64,000 nt of DNA, taken from positions 7,830,830-7,894,829 of the forward strand of contig JACSVZ010000022.1 of NCBI GenBank assembly GCA_014706295.1, read 5' to 3'. The translations under genes and the position numbers were made by a program. The notes under the pieces were generated by a model. The model had not been told where the DNA came from, searched no databases, and worked only from the letters and a program-made list of their open reading frames with translations. This document shows, piece by piece, positions 12,041-23,311 of this stretch (position 1 is its first letter; every line of letters begins with the position of its first letter). The DNA is from Lycocorax pyrrhopterus obiensis (taxonomy: Eukaryota; Chordata; Aves; Passeriformes; Paradisaeidae).

Positions 12041-12256
12041 TCCTGGTTTAGATTTTGGAAGATCTCAAGGTCGGTTATGCGAGCGCTGACACCGACGGCC
12101 GGAGCCCTCGCACAGCCCAGATGGGGGTTCCCGAGGAAAGCAGCTCCGGCTGCCACAACCTGGACCCTGCTGAAGACCAAAATCTGCTCTCGCCAGTCTG
12201 TGCATTCAAATCCTCCTGGAGATATGTAGCTGCTAGCAGAGCTGGGCTCAAAGTAC
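12041..12256 (+). other. CpG-dense patch with a protein-like open frame
   Basis: Seven CpGs occur in about 45 bp (12068-12112), with more up to about 12195, in a region where CpG is otherwise rare. A plausible splice acceptor (ACAGTCTCTCCTGGTTTAG) ends at 12050. The plus frame starting at 12055 reads MEDLKVGYASADTDGRSPRT and continues through the patch to 12285. Its Asp/Glu/Ser/Pro-rich composition is soluble-protein-like. No good donor (CAG before GTRAGT) follows, and I do not recognise the peptide. It may be a decayed or lineage-specific exon, a small unmethylated regulatory element, or chance. Confidence 0.2.
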
Positions 12257-12332
12257 CAAAAAAAAAAAAAATTCTGATGTCTTAGATGAGCACAAAGTGA
12301 CAGCGCTCTGTGTGTGTGTGTGTGTGTGTGTG
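12257..12332. repeat. Poly-A run and (TG)n dinucleotide microsatellite
   Basis: An A14 run is at 12257-12270. After about 38 bp, roughly twelve TG units occupy 12309-12332. The alternating purine/pyrimidine tract is a common polymorphic microsatellite class. Confidence 0.95.
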
Positions 12333-13304
12333 CGCCTGGTTTCGATTCACGGGCTGGGAGCAGCGCGGTGCAACAGCACTTTCATCTCACCAGGCTGGAG
12401 TTCAGGAGATTAACGTCTATTATCTTGGGAAAAAAGAAATAAAATCACAACTAGACCCTTGATCTGCACCATCAGCTGATGTCTTCTCTGACTCAGGGCA
12501 TCTCCACCTGAACGCCCACTGACCTCAGCGGTTCCTGGTAGTGATGCAGCTCCATGAAGCAACCCCGAGTGGATTGCGTTACCTGCTGATGAGGTGGCAC
12601 TCCAAGCAGTGATGCAAACAGCATGAGCCCTGAGATGCTTTCTGCTTCTCCATCCCCCTTGGCATGCTCCTCTCCCTGCCAGGTCCCTCTGCCTCTCCTG
12701 AGAGCCCCAAGCATTTGGCTTTCTGCACTGCCTTATTCAAACAGCCCCATCACGTCCCATAGCATGAAATCCCTGTAACAGAAAGGAATGAATTGCTGGC
12801 TGACACATGCCCTGCGATAAAACAGCAGCTTGTGAATAAATACATAAAGAAGCCTTTGGGTCTGGGTTGGCTTCAGAATAGATCAGTTTATTTCTGCTGT
12901 GATTCGGGGAGTACAAGTATCTTTACATTAGCAAACAGCACACAACAGGATTTGTACCCCAGCAAGGAATGTGTGTGGCTTTGGGAAAGGCCAGCTCCTA
13001 CCTTGGCACTGCCCTAGGGGGAAGAACAGTCCTGTATGGTCATACTTACTCCCCAGAAAATTATTATAAGAGTTTAACAGTTGACTTCACCTTTGATAGC
13101 TCTTGCTCCACATCAGAACCTTCTTGCCTTCTTCCCCACTTCACTGACTAAGTGTATTAATTGAAATTATGGAAATAATCTTGAAAAATACAGTGAACAA
13201 AATGACATCCTTGCTTTTGGGCAACAATGTTTAAAATTTCAATTTTTCTGTGGTTTTCACAGGAAAAAAAATCACTTTGCAAGTTTATTTTTCTTTTCTG
13301 CCAG
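12333..13304. other. Spacer
   Basis: No recognisable gene or repeat. AT-rich DNA at 13150-13300 precedes the candidate splice acceptor of the next entry and supplies its polypyrimidine tract. Confidence 0.45.
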
Positions 13305-13455
13305 CTGAAATCATATACATTTGAAAATGTATATAAGGAGAGAGAGAAAAACACCAGAGTGTGTTCCATGTGACCGGTTCTGTGGAGTGGGGAAGCTCCT
13401 GTGCTGCTCATGGGGTGCCAGTGCTGGTCACTGAGGGAAGGAGGCAACCACACAG
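13305..13455 (+). other. Candidate exon (151 nt), probably non-coding
   Basis: The left edge is a near-ideal acceptor: a T/C-rich run ending TTCTTTTCTGCCAG at 13304. The right edge is a near-ideal donor, CAG followed by GTGAGT at 13456-13461. All three plus frames contain stops (frame 1 ends at TGA near 13371), so an internal coding exon is unlikely. An exon of a long non-coding RNA, an untranslated exon or a chance pair fits better. No promoter or partner exon could be assigned. Confidence 0.25.
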
Positions 13456-14233
13456 GTGAGTTGAGGATTCAGGTTTAGACTCAAAGGACTGGAAACAAGT
13501 CCATCCACTTCTGCCCATGAGCTTGGCAAAAGCTGGATTTCTGTGCAGGGCACCGAGAGCCAGCGGGTGAGAAGATTCAGTGTAAAGCAATTTAAAAACA
13601 TTGGCAAGAACCTTTCCTCCATCTCTGCTTAAGAACCCCCCTCAGCACCTGATCCAGAATTTCCTTGTGCATTCATGGTTGTTTTAGGAAAGCATGTGCA
13701 CTCTTTTTTCCCTAATATTTTCAGCTGAGCTCCCTCAAGGAAGCACGGACAACGCCGAGTCCCTCCTCTCAAGGTTCCTGGACAGCAGCAGCGTGGAGCA
13801 GTTCTCTGTGGTTCAGATGAGTTTCAAACACGGGCCAATTGCCAGGGATTCATTAAGTGAACAACATGTGAATGTAACCACACATAGAGCTGCTTCCATC
13901 CACGGAGCGCCCAGCGCCTCTGCGCCAAAGCAGATGTTATGGAAACAGCCCAAGTCAAATAAGCAGGGGAAGATTACCTCCATAATGAGCTAAAAATTAG
14001 TTCTGCACCCTCCTGAAGGGATCGAAAAAGAAAAAAAAAACCAACAAAAAGACCTCCACTTGTTTTCCTAAAATAAACAGTTCAAGTGGCACAGACGTAC
14101 AGGGAGGTACCAGCAGGTGTAAAGCATTTTCTTTCTCAGTATCCCATACACAGAGATTTTAAAGATAAATTCAGACTCAAGACCAAATATACCCAAGTGA
14201 ATCTAAATGGATATAAATTACTTCTTCCAGCAT
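13456..14233. other. Spacer with one acceptor-preceded open frame
   Basis: An acceptor-like TTTTCCCTAATATTTTCAG ends at 13723. The frame that follows, within the open frame 13694-13993, reads ELPQGSTDNAESLLSRFLDS and continues for about 85 residues. No strong donor follows and the peptide is not recognised. It is noted but not called as a gene. Confidence 0.3.
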
Positions 14234-14271
14234 AAAAAGCATACCAAATAAAAAGCATACCAAATAAAAAG
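14234..14271. repeat. Tandem duplication, 16-bp unit
   Basis: The unit AAAAAGCATACCAAAT occurs at 14234-14249 and again, identical, at 14250-14265. A partial third copy (AAAAAG) follows. Identity of the copies implies a recent slippage event. Confidence 0.9.
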
Positions 14272-14687
14272 TCTCTGAATTTCTTTGCTTCTTAGACCCT
14301 GATTTATTATCTGGCTACAAGGAAGTGCTGTCATCACTGACATGTTTAGACAGATTAATACAAACTGATTATAGTCTATAAAATCATTAAGTTTGAAATA
14401 CCTTTATTTTGCTTATTTTTTTATTAAAAAAATATCTTTGACATGTGCATAGCACCCGTTATCCTTTGCCTACACAGCGTATTCCCTCCACTTTTAATAC
14501 AGAAATATTAAACACACACTTTTTCTCCTACCTCTGCCTTAAAATACTCTTTCCCCCATCACTGCACATCACTGTCCAACAGCTGTGTGCTCTCAGAGCA
14601 GGTGAAGGAAAAGGTCTGGCCACGGTGGCAATCAGCATTCTAATTGATAATTCCTTGCTCAAAATTAATCTGGAACCAATGTTGCTC

Positions 14688-14711
14688 TCATCATCATCAT
14701 CATCATCATCA
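14688..14711. repeat. (TCA)n trinucleotide microsatellite
   Basis: Eight TCA units occur. They produce His-, Ser- or Met-runs in overlapping frames at 14445-14883 and account for the apparent polyhistidine peptide. Confidence 0.95.
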
Positions 14712-16559
14712 CTCCAGGTCTGAGCACAGGTTTTCCTTTTCTGCAGTGGGGAAAATGAAGGGGATTATTGGGAAGAGGAGGCACCAAAATGTGAATCAGT
14801 GCTACTGGGCAAGAAGCCTGGGGTGTTTCCCCATTTTCTCCCAATTTTCTATCCCTTCTGAGCTTACTCATAAGGTACAATGAGAGAAATTTTAAAGAGA
14901 AGTCCCTTCCCGGTTATTCTCTGCCCACACGGACATATTATACCTCTCACCACCCCTTGCTTCCCAGTGCTCCATCCAAGAAATAAGGGAGGGGAAAACA
15001 GGGAAGGAGAGAAATGCAACTAGTTTCAAAGAAAAACTTTTTTCCTCATCAGCAGAGATGAAGGGCTTTGAAAAAGCCTCGCTCTCTGCACAACACGAAC
15101 AGCTACACACACTTCTTTCTCTTCCCTTCTCTTTCTCCCAGGAGGAGGGAAGTTAAGAACCTGAGAGATTTTTTATAGCTCTTCATTACTTCAAAATGAA
15201 CACTTTAATTCAAATTTCAGCACAGTTTTGCTCTTTTTCTTTTTCTTTTTTTTTTTTTTTTTTTTGTAAATGAGCCATTGAATGAAAGGACTACTTTATC
15301 CATTTTTTGTCTAAACATTTTTGGAGGTGGAGTGATCATTGAAACATACTGATACATGAGTCCTTGCAGTTTGCAATTTGGCTTACATTGAGTAATAGTT
15401 ATTTGTCTGAGTTAAATTAATGTTGATGGATTTCTTTCATATTTCTTCCTCACTCTGAATAAGATTTTCTGAATGTAGCTTTTAAATGTCATTACATATG
15501 TGGCGTTAATTCACATCTGCATTTTTGTGCTGGGAGGGGTAACCTATTTTCTGCTTCCACTCTCAGTAGCTGGGCTCACATGTTTCAGGGGCTAGTTCTG
15601 CCATTCACTGCTTTCAAAGAGCCCTGATTGGCTTCAGTGGGAGTTAAAAGCACTTCAGGGCTTTAAGAAAGAGGTCTGATCAGTTTTTAAAGTGTTCAAA
15701 GCTGAATGGATTTAACTATTATCCGTGAGTTTTCAGAAGTTTCTTTCAGCGACAATATGATCCTCGGTGCACTTAGTGTGATTTTTTTTGAAAAAGGATT
15801 TGGTATATTGTGGCAATAACTGCAGAGCAAATGCTGCCTACAAGGAGTCAAAATCAGTTGTTCATCCAGCAGAAAGTCTCAGTCCATGGATGTGATGTGG
15901 GAAGGCTCGGCTGAGAGACCTCGGCACAGCCAGGAATGTTGGCTCGTGGCAGGTTGGGACCTGGAGCCCTGGCAACACTGATTGAAACCTGTGACAAATT
16001 TATGTCATCTGCTCAAACCACGAATTGCTCTGGGGACCACCCTGGTCCATCGAGGCCACTGTACTGTTCCCCTTCAGCCCTTGCCCTCACCATTCCATCT
16101 GTGCTGCTCCAGCCTGGTTTTGCTGGGCCTCCACAGAGGATCAGACACCTGCTGACACGAGCCTGGCTGGAGGATCTGTGTCTGTCCCCTGGAAACAGCC
16201 AAAACGCCTGAAAAATACAAAGACTGCTTGACAGGGCACCTTAGAGTTGGGGTTTTGAGGTCTGGCGAGCACATTCCTCCATGTTCCCACATCGCCTGCC
16301 CGATCCATCCCACCAGTTAAAAACAAGCACTTCTCCGAGCTCAAGCACCTGCATAAGGCCTGGCATATGGTGAAGTGCTCGACTGAAATGGGGCAACCGT
16401 GGAAGGAACAGCCCTTGGAGTCCAAAACTTAGCTAATGGAAGTTGGAATGGCGCCACTGATTACAGGGGACTATCCTAATTAGCACCAAGCAGAGAGACG
16501 GAGCTTTATGAAGCATAAAACACAGCGCTGCAGAACGTCCCAGCAGAACTCAGCAGCCT
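14712..16559. other. AT-rich spacer with a T20 run
   Basis: A T20 run is at 15246-15265. The 15280-15560 part is AT-rich with TTAATG- and TAATAG-type words and could belong to the neighbouring conserved-element cluster. The frames at 15936-16425 lie in GC-richer DNA on both strands and encode nothing recognisable. Confidence 0.45.
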
Positions 16560-17470
16560 AACTCTGACCTTTAAAATCATATTAGTTTGGTAAGCTCAGT
16601 TACAATGGCAAAGTGCTCTTAAAGACATACGCTGAATACTGAGGCTCACAAGAGTGTTCATATAAAATATATATATCTATCAAAGTGACAGCTGACTTTT
16701 AGTTAATCCTTGATAATTGTGTTTCCTTGAGAATATTATGGAATGTCTGGTTTGAAGGAAAAAAAGCCACATAACCATGTTGATTTGTGGCAGAATTATG
16801 CATGCGTATGGCTTTGCACGTGAAGCTGATCAATATGTGTCATTAGTGTCTACATACATAATTTTTATGGCTCTTTTTAATAGGGTTTGCTTTATGTTTT
16901 ATTTTGAGATTGCTAATGAAAGACAGCTATTTATTTAGAGGTCAGCATTAAGCTTGTTGTGATGAAATATGTATTTACTTTCTTTGTACTTGATAAGAAT
17001 AATGCATGTACGCTTATTATGTCGGCAGCATAAGATTTATGATCTCCACCACTATTAATGTCTTGGCTTTTCAGTGCTTAGATTTTGTAAATGAGCTGAT
17101 AAGTAGATACACTGTTGTTACTTAGCAACCTTAATTGAAATTTTTAAACAAAATACTTTCATTTTGGAATTTCCCAGGTAATTTTTTTTGGCACTCCTCT
17201 ATGTGTTTACTTTCTCTTTTCCTCCATTTGTTACAAGGAGAGACCTCGGTTGTTTTTTTCTCCCCTTCTTGTAATTAAAAGAAAACGGGAGAGGTGACAA
17301 GGAAAGCAACTTTCAGCCAGTGATCCACAGCCTCTCCTTCACTCCTGACGTTTTTTCCCTGGCATGCGTCAGCAAAGCTTTTACGAGAAAATTGCGCCGT
17401 CCTCTCGCCACGACCTTTTCGCAAGTTTTCAGCTGCACATAAACCCCACTGCAAAGTTTGTGGAAGGCCT
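16560..17470. promoter_or_regulatory. Strong candidate conserved non-coding cluster
   Basis: This 0.9-kb block has the most enhancer-like sequence in the window. It is AT-rich but not simple, with homeodomain-type words, ATTATGCATGCGTATGG at about 16794, and an RFX X-box at 17117-17129. A CpG-dense end (17347-17430, about eight CpGs in 85 bp) includes TGCGTCAGCA, a MAF-type half-site combined with a CRE-like core. Open frames across 17275-17634 on both strands look incidental. Enhancer status is inference from motif density and preserved CpGs. Confidence 0.45.
17117..17129. promoter_or_regulatory. RFX X-box
   Basis: GTTACTTAGCAAC fits the RFX consensus GTNRCY-N(0-3)-RGYAAC at every position with a 1-bp spacer. 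RFX factors use such sites in ciliary and neural genes. Distance to any promoter is unknown. Confidence 0.55.
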
Positions 17471-18378
17471 GTTGCAGGCAGGCTGGTGCCCAGAAGCAGA
17501 GGCAGGCAGGGCAGGCAGGGGCTCCGAGGGGGGACAAGCAGCACCTGGGTGACCCCACACCCTCTGTGGCTGCCCAGCCCCAGCCCCACCTGCACCCCTG
17601 GCCACGGCAGCTCATCACTCCCCAGCAAGGGCATCAGCCGTGCACCCCCTCACCTGACCCTGTTTCCAGAAGTGCTGATGTTATTGCTATCAAAGCTTCT
17701 CAAATGATTTCCTGTTTATTTATATTTTTAGCCATAAGCTCCATGGCAGCTGCCAGGCTGTCCCTGAGCGCCTGTGAAAACCCACCTGTAATGCAAAGTC
17801 AAATGTTGTGTTAAGTCACATATCAGGCTCTCTGGTTTCCTGTTAGAAAAGAAAAACAAATTAAAAAAAATATCCCTGTGCTCCCATCTTAGTACTGAAA
17901 TTGATTTTTCTTTATAATTTCCATAGCTGTCTGAGTCTTCAGATGCCATGTGAGAGACTATACCCTGTAATCATGGCAATGATCCTTCAACAATTATTCA
18001 TCCTCTTCCTCCTCGAGCTCTTTATTGGGGGCATAGTGTTCAGGGGTGAGAGACCTGCATCAGTTTAATCCCTCTGTCTTTTTTCTTTGTGCTTTGGTGC
18101 ATTCAATACTTTTGTCAGATGTAATCATATCTGGGTAATGAGGAGATGAGTTCTGAGCTGAAGTGAAATAGTTACAAGGTGTGTGAGCTTGTCCCACACA
18201 CAGAGACAGGAATTACAGGCTGAGGAATAAAAGTTTTCCCTGTCAATGTGATCTGAGAGGTGTCAGAGGAGCTGCAGCTACCAAGAACAGAACAAGCCAG
18301 GGCTGATTCAGCCTGGCTCCAAACACAGATGGCAGAAAGCACCTGGATATTAACACTAGTTTAGAAGAAAGCTCTACC
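17471..18378. other. Spacer, GC-rich at 17.47-17.66 kb
   Basis: Overlapping frames on both strands at 17458-17814 reflect G/C-rich repeats of GGCAGG type and are not supported as genes. The remainder is ordinary spacer. Confidence 0.45.
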
Positions 18379-18404
18379 AAAAAAAAAAAAAAAAAAAAAA
18401 AAAA
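18379..18404. repeat. Poly-A run (26 bp)
   Basis: This is the longest homopolymer in the window. No AATAAA is seen within 30 bp upstream and no retroposed body is recognised. Confidence 0.95.
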
Positions 18405-20993
18405 GAAAGAAGGAGTACAGCGCACAGATTCTTAAAAAAAAAATGTTATTTTTAGAAGAGGCCCCAAATTAGTAAAATCATCCACACTGCATTTAAGAAG
18501 CCATTCCAGTAAACTCAGGAGAGGCTGGGACGTATTGTCTGAATGCTCCAATTGCCCATCTCACCCCAAAAGTGCCTCCAAGACACAGGGGGTGCACCAG
18601 CTTTTCAAAGGCAACTGAGAGCAGAGCTGCTCCATCCAAGTGAGCACCAGGCTGGCTTTTACAGCTGGAGGTTTTTTTAATCCCTTGGTTTTGTGTGAAT
18701 TCTGCTGAAGGGGAAAGGGTGTGGAGGAGTCAGAGCTGGAGCTCCTAAAGGTGCAGCGTCCAGCAGCTGCTCAGGAAATATCAGAAATCCCCACGTCACG
18801 GGGCTGGGAAGGGCAGCAGAGGGAAGTACAAAAGCTGCTACCTATTCACTGCGGCCAAAGGTGTTTCCTTTAGCTCCTCTTTTCTGAATGTGGGTGGGAA
18901 AGGCTGGAAGGACCAGCCATAAAACCTGAGCTGGCAGCACGATGGTCATTTCAGGAGGAGCTGCTTGCACAGAGGAAAGGGAGCATTGACCTTTCAGCAC
19001 AGGGGATGCACACGGACACCCCGGAGGGGTTGGAGAGGGAAGCAGCACCTCTGCGGGGCTGGCACCCTGCCTGGGGCACACACGGCTCTGGAGTCCTCCA
19101 ATCCCCCTGCCCTGAGGGTCTGCAGCAGTCCTGGTGTTGCAATTGTGTGCATTTCCAGTATTTTGCTCATTTAGGAATTAGAGGCATTGTTCACTTCAGG
19201 GTGGCTTTAGCAGGTCGTGTCCTGCCCCGCCCCAACAGAGAAAAAGTGAAGGTATTTACTAGAAAGGAGGGTAAAATTTTCAGCATGATGTGACACCTGA
19301 CCTGCCACCCCCAGCACTGCTGCTGGCATGGGCTGGAATGGTGGCTGAACAGCACTAGAAGAATACAAATGGTAAAAAGTTTCACTTGAACTCAAAACTC
19401 TCAGTATCTGCAGAGATCAATAACAACAAAAATGTGCTGATATTCATGTCATTCATTTCACATACACTTTTTTCACAGAAAAGTCAAATTTCTCTCAAAC
19501 CCACTTTTTCCCTACCCAAAACACCTCACTGAACTGAAATCTTCAACCTACTTTTACTCTTGTTCTGCTAATTGGGGTAAATGTGGAAAACACAGTTTTA
19601 TTAGGAGGTCTCTCAGCAGCATCTATGTCACTCATTGCACTGAGTTCCCCAGAGTGTGCTGAAACATGTTGGTACTGGGATAGAAGAAAGTTTTATGAAA
19701 AAGTAATTGTTTTTCCCAGGTGGTTTCACCCAAGTGCTGCCAAGATAAAGCTCCTCACTCACACACCTTGGCTGTTCGCCTGCACAAGGTCTCCAAAATA
19801 TCCAGTGGGTGGAGACAGGGGCTTTTCCTTTCCCACCAGCTGACCCATCATGGCCAAACCACTCCAGTTGGAAACTATTTTTAATTCCAAAGGCAATCCA
19901 GCCAATGACATAATGATTGTGGGAGCAATGCCACACAGGGCACCTGCTGAGACAGCTGAGAAAAAGGCAGGACAGTCCCCCAAAACACTGCCAGCACTGG
20001 GAACACCCCAGGGGAGCTGCATGGGGCACATCCTGGCTGTGTAGGAGCACTCACGGCCTGCAGCCTTCTCTGCCCACAGAGATGCCACCCGCTTGTTTTT
20101 CACAAGTGTATTTGTTTTTATTTTTTTTTCCATTTGTTTAGACATTTCCAAGTGGTCTGCTCCAGCCTCAGCACACAGGCAGCCCAAAGCCTGTGCCCCC
20201 AAAACCGATGGGAGGTTCTCCACTGACTTTAATAAGGTTGGAGCAGCTCACCCATTATCATGCCCACAGCCAGGTCGCTCCAAAAGCAAGATTGCAGGCC
20301 AGAGGTGATATTTCTCTGCAATGCTGAGCTCTAGAAACACAGGTGCCTCCTTGTTATATTACTCTGTTGGAAATGTTTATGGCAGCATTTGAGGGAAGGG
20401 TGGCTTCAGCCCTCCAATTACTGGGAGCTGCTTTCCATCCTACAAGCCCAAGGCCTGAGGATGCATCCAGAGCAAAATGATCAGAAGGAAAAAAGCAGGA
20501 GTGGGAGGATTTTTTAAGTTTCAGTAGATGTAAATGTACTTCATTTTCCCTCAAAAGTGTGCAGTTCTGATCAGGCTTCATAAAGCCCCTTGAGACCGGG
20601 GATGTGGTAAATACAAACCAGAAAATGATGGGCTCTGTAGCTTCTTGGTCAGTACCAGCACCTGTGGTCCCATCACACACCTCACCCTGTGAGCAGTCAC
20701 AAGAGAACACACATGGTGTGTCTCCACTCATTGATGAGTATTTAGGTGTCTTTTTATTATGATCTGAATTTAAATGGATTGTGATTCAGGGACAACAAAA
20801 CTCCAGTAGCATGAGAAGGATTTTCTGCCCCTGTCCCAGCAGTAAGACATGGTTGGACTGTGTTGCTTCTGTGCTTCTCTTCCCTTCTTCTCCAGCCTCA
20901 GCAATCTCCCTCCAACTGATGGGCCTCCCTATTAAAATCTCAGACATGCTGCTCAGAGGCCCCCAAACTCCTCACATCACCAGCTATGGACAC
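18405..20993. other. Spacer
   Basis: No recognisable gene. The paired opposite-strand frames at 19583-20223 contain no domain I can name. Confidence 0.45.
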
Positions 20994-21030
20994 CAAATTT
21001 GTGTTACACAAATTTGTTACACACAAAAAT
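20994..21030. repeat. 23-bp palindrome formed by a slipped direct repeat
   Basis: The arms CAAATTTGTGT and ACACAAATTTG are perfect reverse complements around one T (20994-21016). The same DNA also reads as an imperfect direct repeat of about 15 bp, AAATTTGTGTTACAC followed by AAATTTGTTACACAC. Replication slippage or template switching would make both patterns at once. Confidence 0.85.
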
Positions 21031-22329
21031 GTATGGTTTCTGTAGGGACAGAGGGTTCAAGAAGGATGTTGGCCCCTTCCCCAAGCTGGATGAAGTCAGG
21101 GAAATCTTATCCCATCCCTCCAGTGGGGTTTGTAACAGCCTCTCAAGAGCACGGACTGGGGCCTGCTCCTGCCTGCTCCCTGATCTGACCTGTTGAGGGC
21201 CTGGTGTGCAGGCACTTTGCTTTTCCTGGAGTGTGGAAGGGAGGATATGAAAGAGGATGTTACACAGGACAATAAATTTGTCTCTTGGCATCCTGCTTTG
21301 ATAAGAGGAGGAAAATAAAAAAACAAAACACAACACCATAACCAGCATTTTCAGGACAAACTGCCTGGCAACAGCTCTAAAAAGAGGAGGAAAGAACCCA
21401 AATGGCTCATTACAATTAGGTAAAAGAATTTAAAACCACACATCCTCAGAGCCAGTGAAAGCCCAAACGCTGGGCAGGACACGGCTGTGGAATGGCCCAT
21501 CCCTCCAGTGGGATAAACCCCTGAATAACGCTGTGGTATCCTGGCAGCACAAACAATAGTAATTTGGGTGTCCTGGCTGCTGATTTCCAGGAGAGAAAGT
21601 GGCTCTGCCCTGGGTCGGTGCACTGCCACTGCCTGGGGCAGCCACCCTGTGCCCCTGTCACTGCCACTCTGCAGAGCTGGGCTGGTGGCTCTGGAGCCAT
21701 GGGGTGGGAGCAGGAGGGCTCAGGCGTGTCCCAAAATTGATGTGCACGGCCCTGGAGGAGCAGGGGGCTGGGGGAGAATTCCATGTCAGCGAGGAGGTCA
21801 CTTCTACATGTGGGTGCTACATGAAGGCAGCAAGAGGCTGGCAGAGCCCGTGGCCCAGCAGGGGTGTGCGGGACAGCCCCAAAGGCGCTGCCACTCCTCT
21901 GAGTCACCACCCTGCCTCCTCATCCTCCTCCTCCTCACCTGAGGGGAAGGAGCACCCTCGGCTTTCCAGGTCTCTCTGATCAGGCAGTGCCCACATCACG
22001 GCAGCTCTGCCAGTCCCTGCAGTGGCAGGCAGTGCCACAGCTCACCCTTCTCAGGGCTGGGCACCAGTGGCTTCGCTTTGACACTTCGCTTTCACCTGCA
22101 GAAGCCAAAAGCATTGGTAACCCACGGCAGGGAGCACAGGGCAATCTTCTTGCTTGGGCAACACACAGGTCTACACCAAACACCAGTGCCTGAGCTTGCA
22201 CGGGGTGTCTCACCTGGTTACCAAAAGCAGCGAGCAGTCCTGCATTTAAACACCCCAAACAAACAAACAGCAGCTTTCTGTGGGGCTTTGTAGGTGAGCT
22301 ACAGGCCAACAGCTACAACATACCCATGG
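21031..22329. other. GC-richer spacer with many overlapping frames
   Basis: Frames above 100 codons occur on both strands at 21446-21979 in the same DNA. None has a domain, a signal sequence with context, or splice sites that I trust. CTCCTCCTC repeats occur at about 21922-21936. Confidence 0.45.
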
Positions 22330-22860
22330 CCAGCTGGACAACAGTGTTTAATGAGATTTATTTTAAATATTAACTGATGAATTTAAAGCTCAGCACGCTG
22401 CTTCTATTAGGTCAGACTCAAAATATCGTGGAAATGAAAATAATTGGGCTGCAGGTTGCAGCAACTGTTAGGAAATAGTGGCAGGACAGTGAAAGATATG
22501 TTGAAAAGAAGAATTTCAGTATGAGGCCGATGGCATAGAAAAAATTACTGGTTAATCATATGCTAATCAAAACATCACAGAGAGTCAAAATTTCATATGG
22601 AGAGGTAGCAGGGAAACCATACTTAACTAAATAAGGATCAGCCACTGTTAGTGGAAGTCAGAAAAAAATCCTGAAGTGACTGAATGAATAAAGAGCAACT
22701 GTTTCCACTTATACTGCCTGAGCATATTATTTGTTTTCAGGAAAGAAAAAGGGGTTAGGTTAATGCAAAACCTAAAAAAATGGCAATTTACATAGCTTTT
22801 ACATGCTTGAAAATAGACTGAAATAAAGAATTATTTCCAAAATGTTTTCTTGTTCAGAAA
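22330..22860. promoter_or_regulatory. Candidate conserved non-coding element
   Basis: This AT-rich, complex block contains TTTAAATATTAACTGATGAA, an isolated CpG in AATATCGTGGAAATG, and a POU-type octamer variant ATGCTAAT at 22560-22567 inside GGTTAATCATATGCTAATCAA. No open frame above 60 codons starts inside it, unlike the GC-richer neighbours. Conservation is inferred. Confidence 0.4.
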
Positions 22861-23238
22861 AAGCAAAAGAAAAATGCTGTCTGTTCTGTGTCTGAGCTGT
22901 CCATTCAACAACCTGAGATGATTAACCAGATCCACACCTTTCACAACAGAAAACAGCAGCATTCCCTGCCCTACGCTGCCTCATCTCTCCCTCCCCAGGA
23001 AGATTATATCATCAAAGCTCCACTGAAATGTTGTTTTCCAGGGATTCCACAGGCAAGTCGGTCCAGAGGTAAAGTGCATTGATAGGGACATAGGAAAATT
23101 CAGTGTTTCATTCCCCAGGCTCTGCTGCAGAAGCTGAATCTGTCACTTCCAGAGGGTCTCACTGTACCCCCAGTGGCACTGCTGGGACACACGGCATTGT
23201 CTTGCAGTTTCAGCTGGAGTTACCACCACATCCCCCAG
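22861..23238. other. Spacer
   Basis: No recognisable feature. The 22888-23082 frame has no known domain. Confidence 0.45.
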
Positions 23239-23311
23239 GAAATGCTCAGACAATTTTTCCAGTATTTTATTGCTGATCCTTGGCAGTTCCAAGTATCAAC
23301 ACAGAGCTCAG
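23239..23311 (+). other. Candidate exon (73 nt) with one open frame
   Basis: The right edge is an ideal donor, CAG followed by GTGAGT at 23312-23317. The left edge is an acceptable acceptor in a CCACATCCCCCAG context ending at 23238. Frame 1 is open throughout (24 codons plus one base) and begins EMLRQFFQYFIADPWQFQVS. The aromatic-rich peptide is not recognised. A GTACCCCCAG / TTGCAG acceptor further upstream would extend the same frame. A poly-A-signal word, AATAAA, lies downstream at about 23580. Could be real or chance. Confidence 0.2.

Noticed and set aside
14445..14883. Frames with a polyhistidine or polyserine run
   Set aside because: Produced by the (TCA)n microsatellite at 14688-14711.
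18379..18404. A26 run as a retroposon tail
   Set aside because: No AATAAA or recognisable body upstream, and no flanking duplication seen.
21446..21979. Several frames above 120 codons on both strands
   Set aside because: Mutually overlapping on both strands in GC-rich DNA, with no recognisable family.
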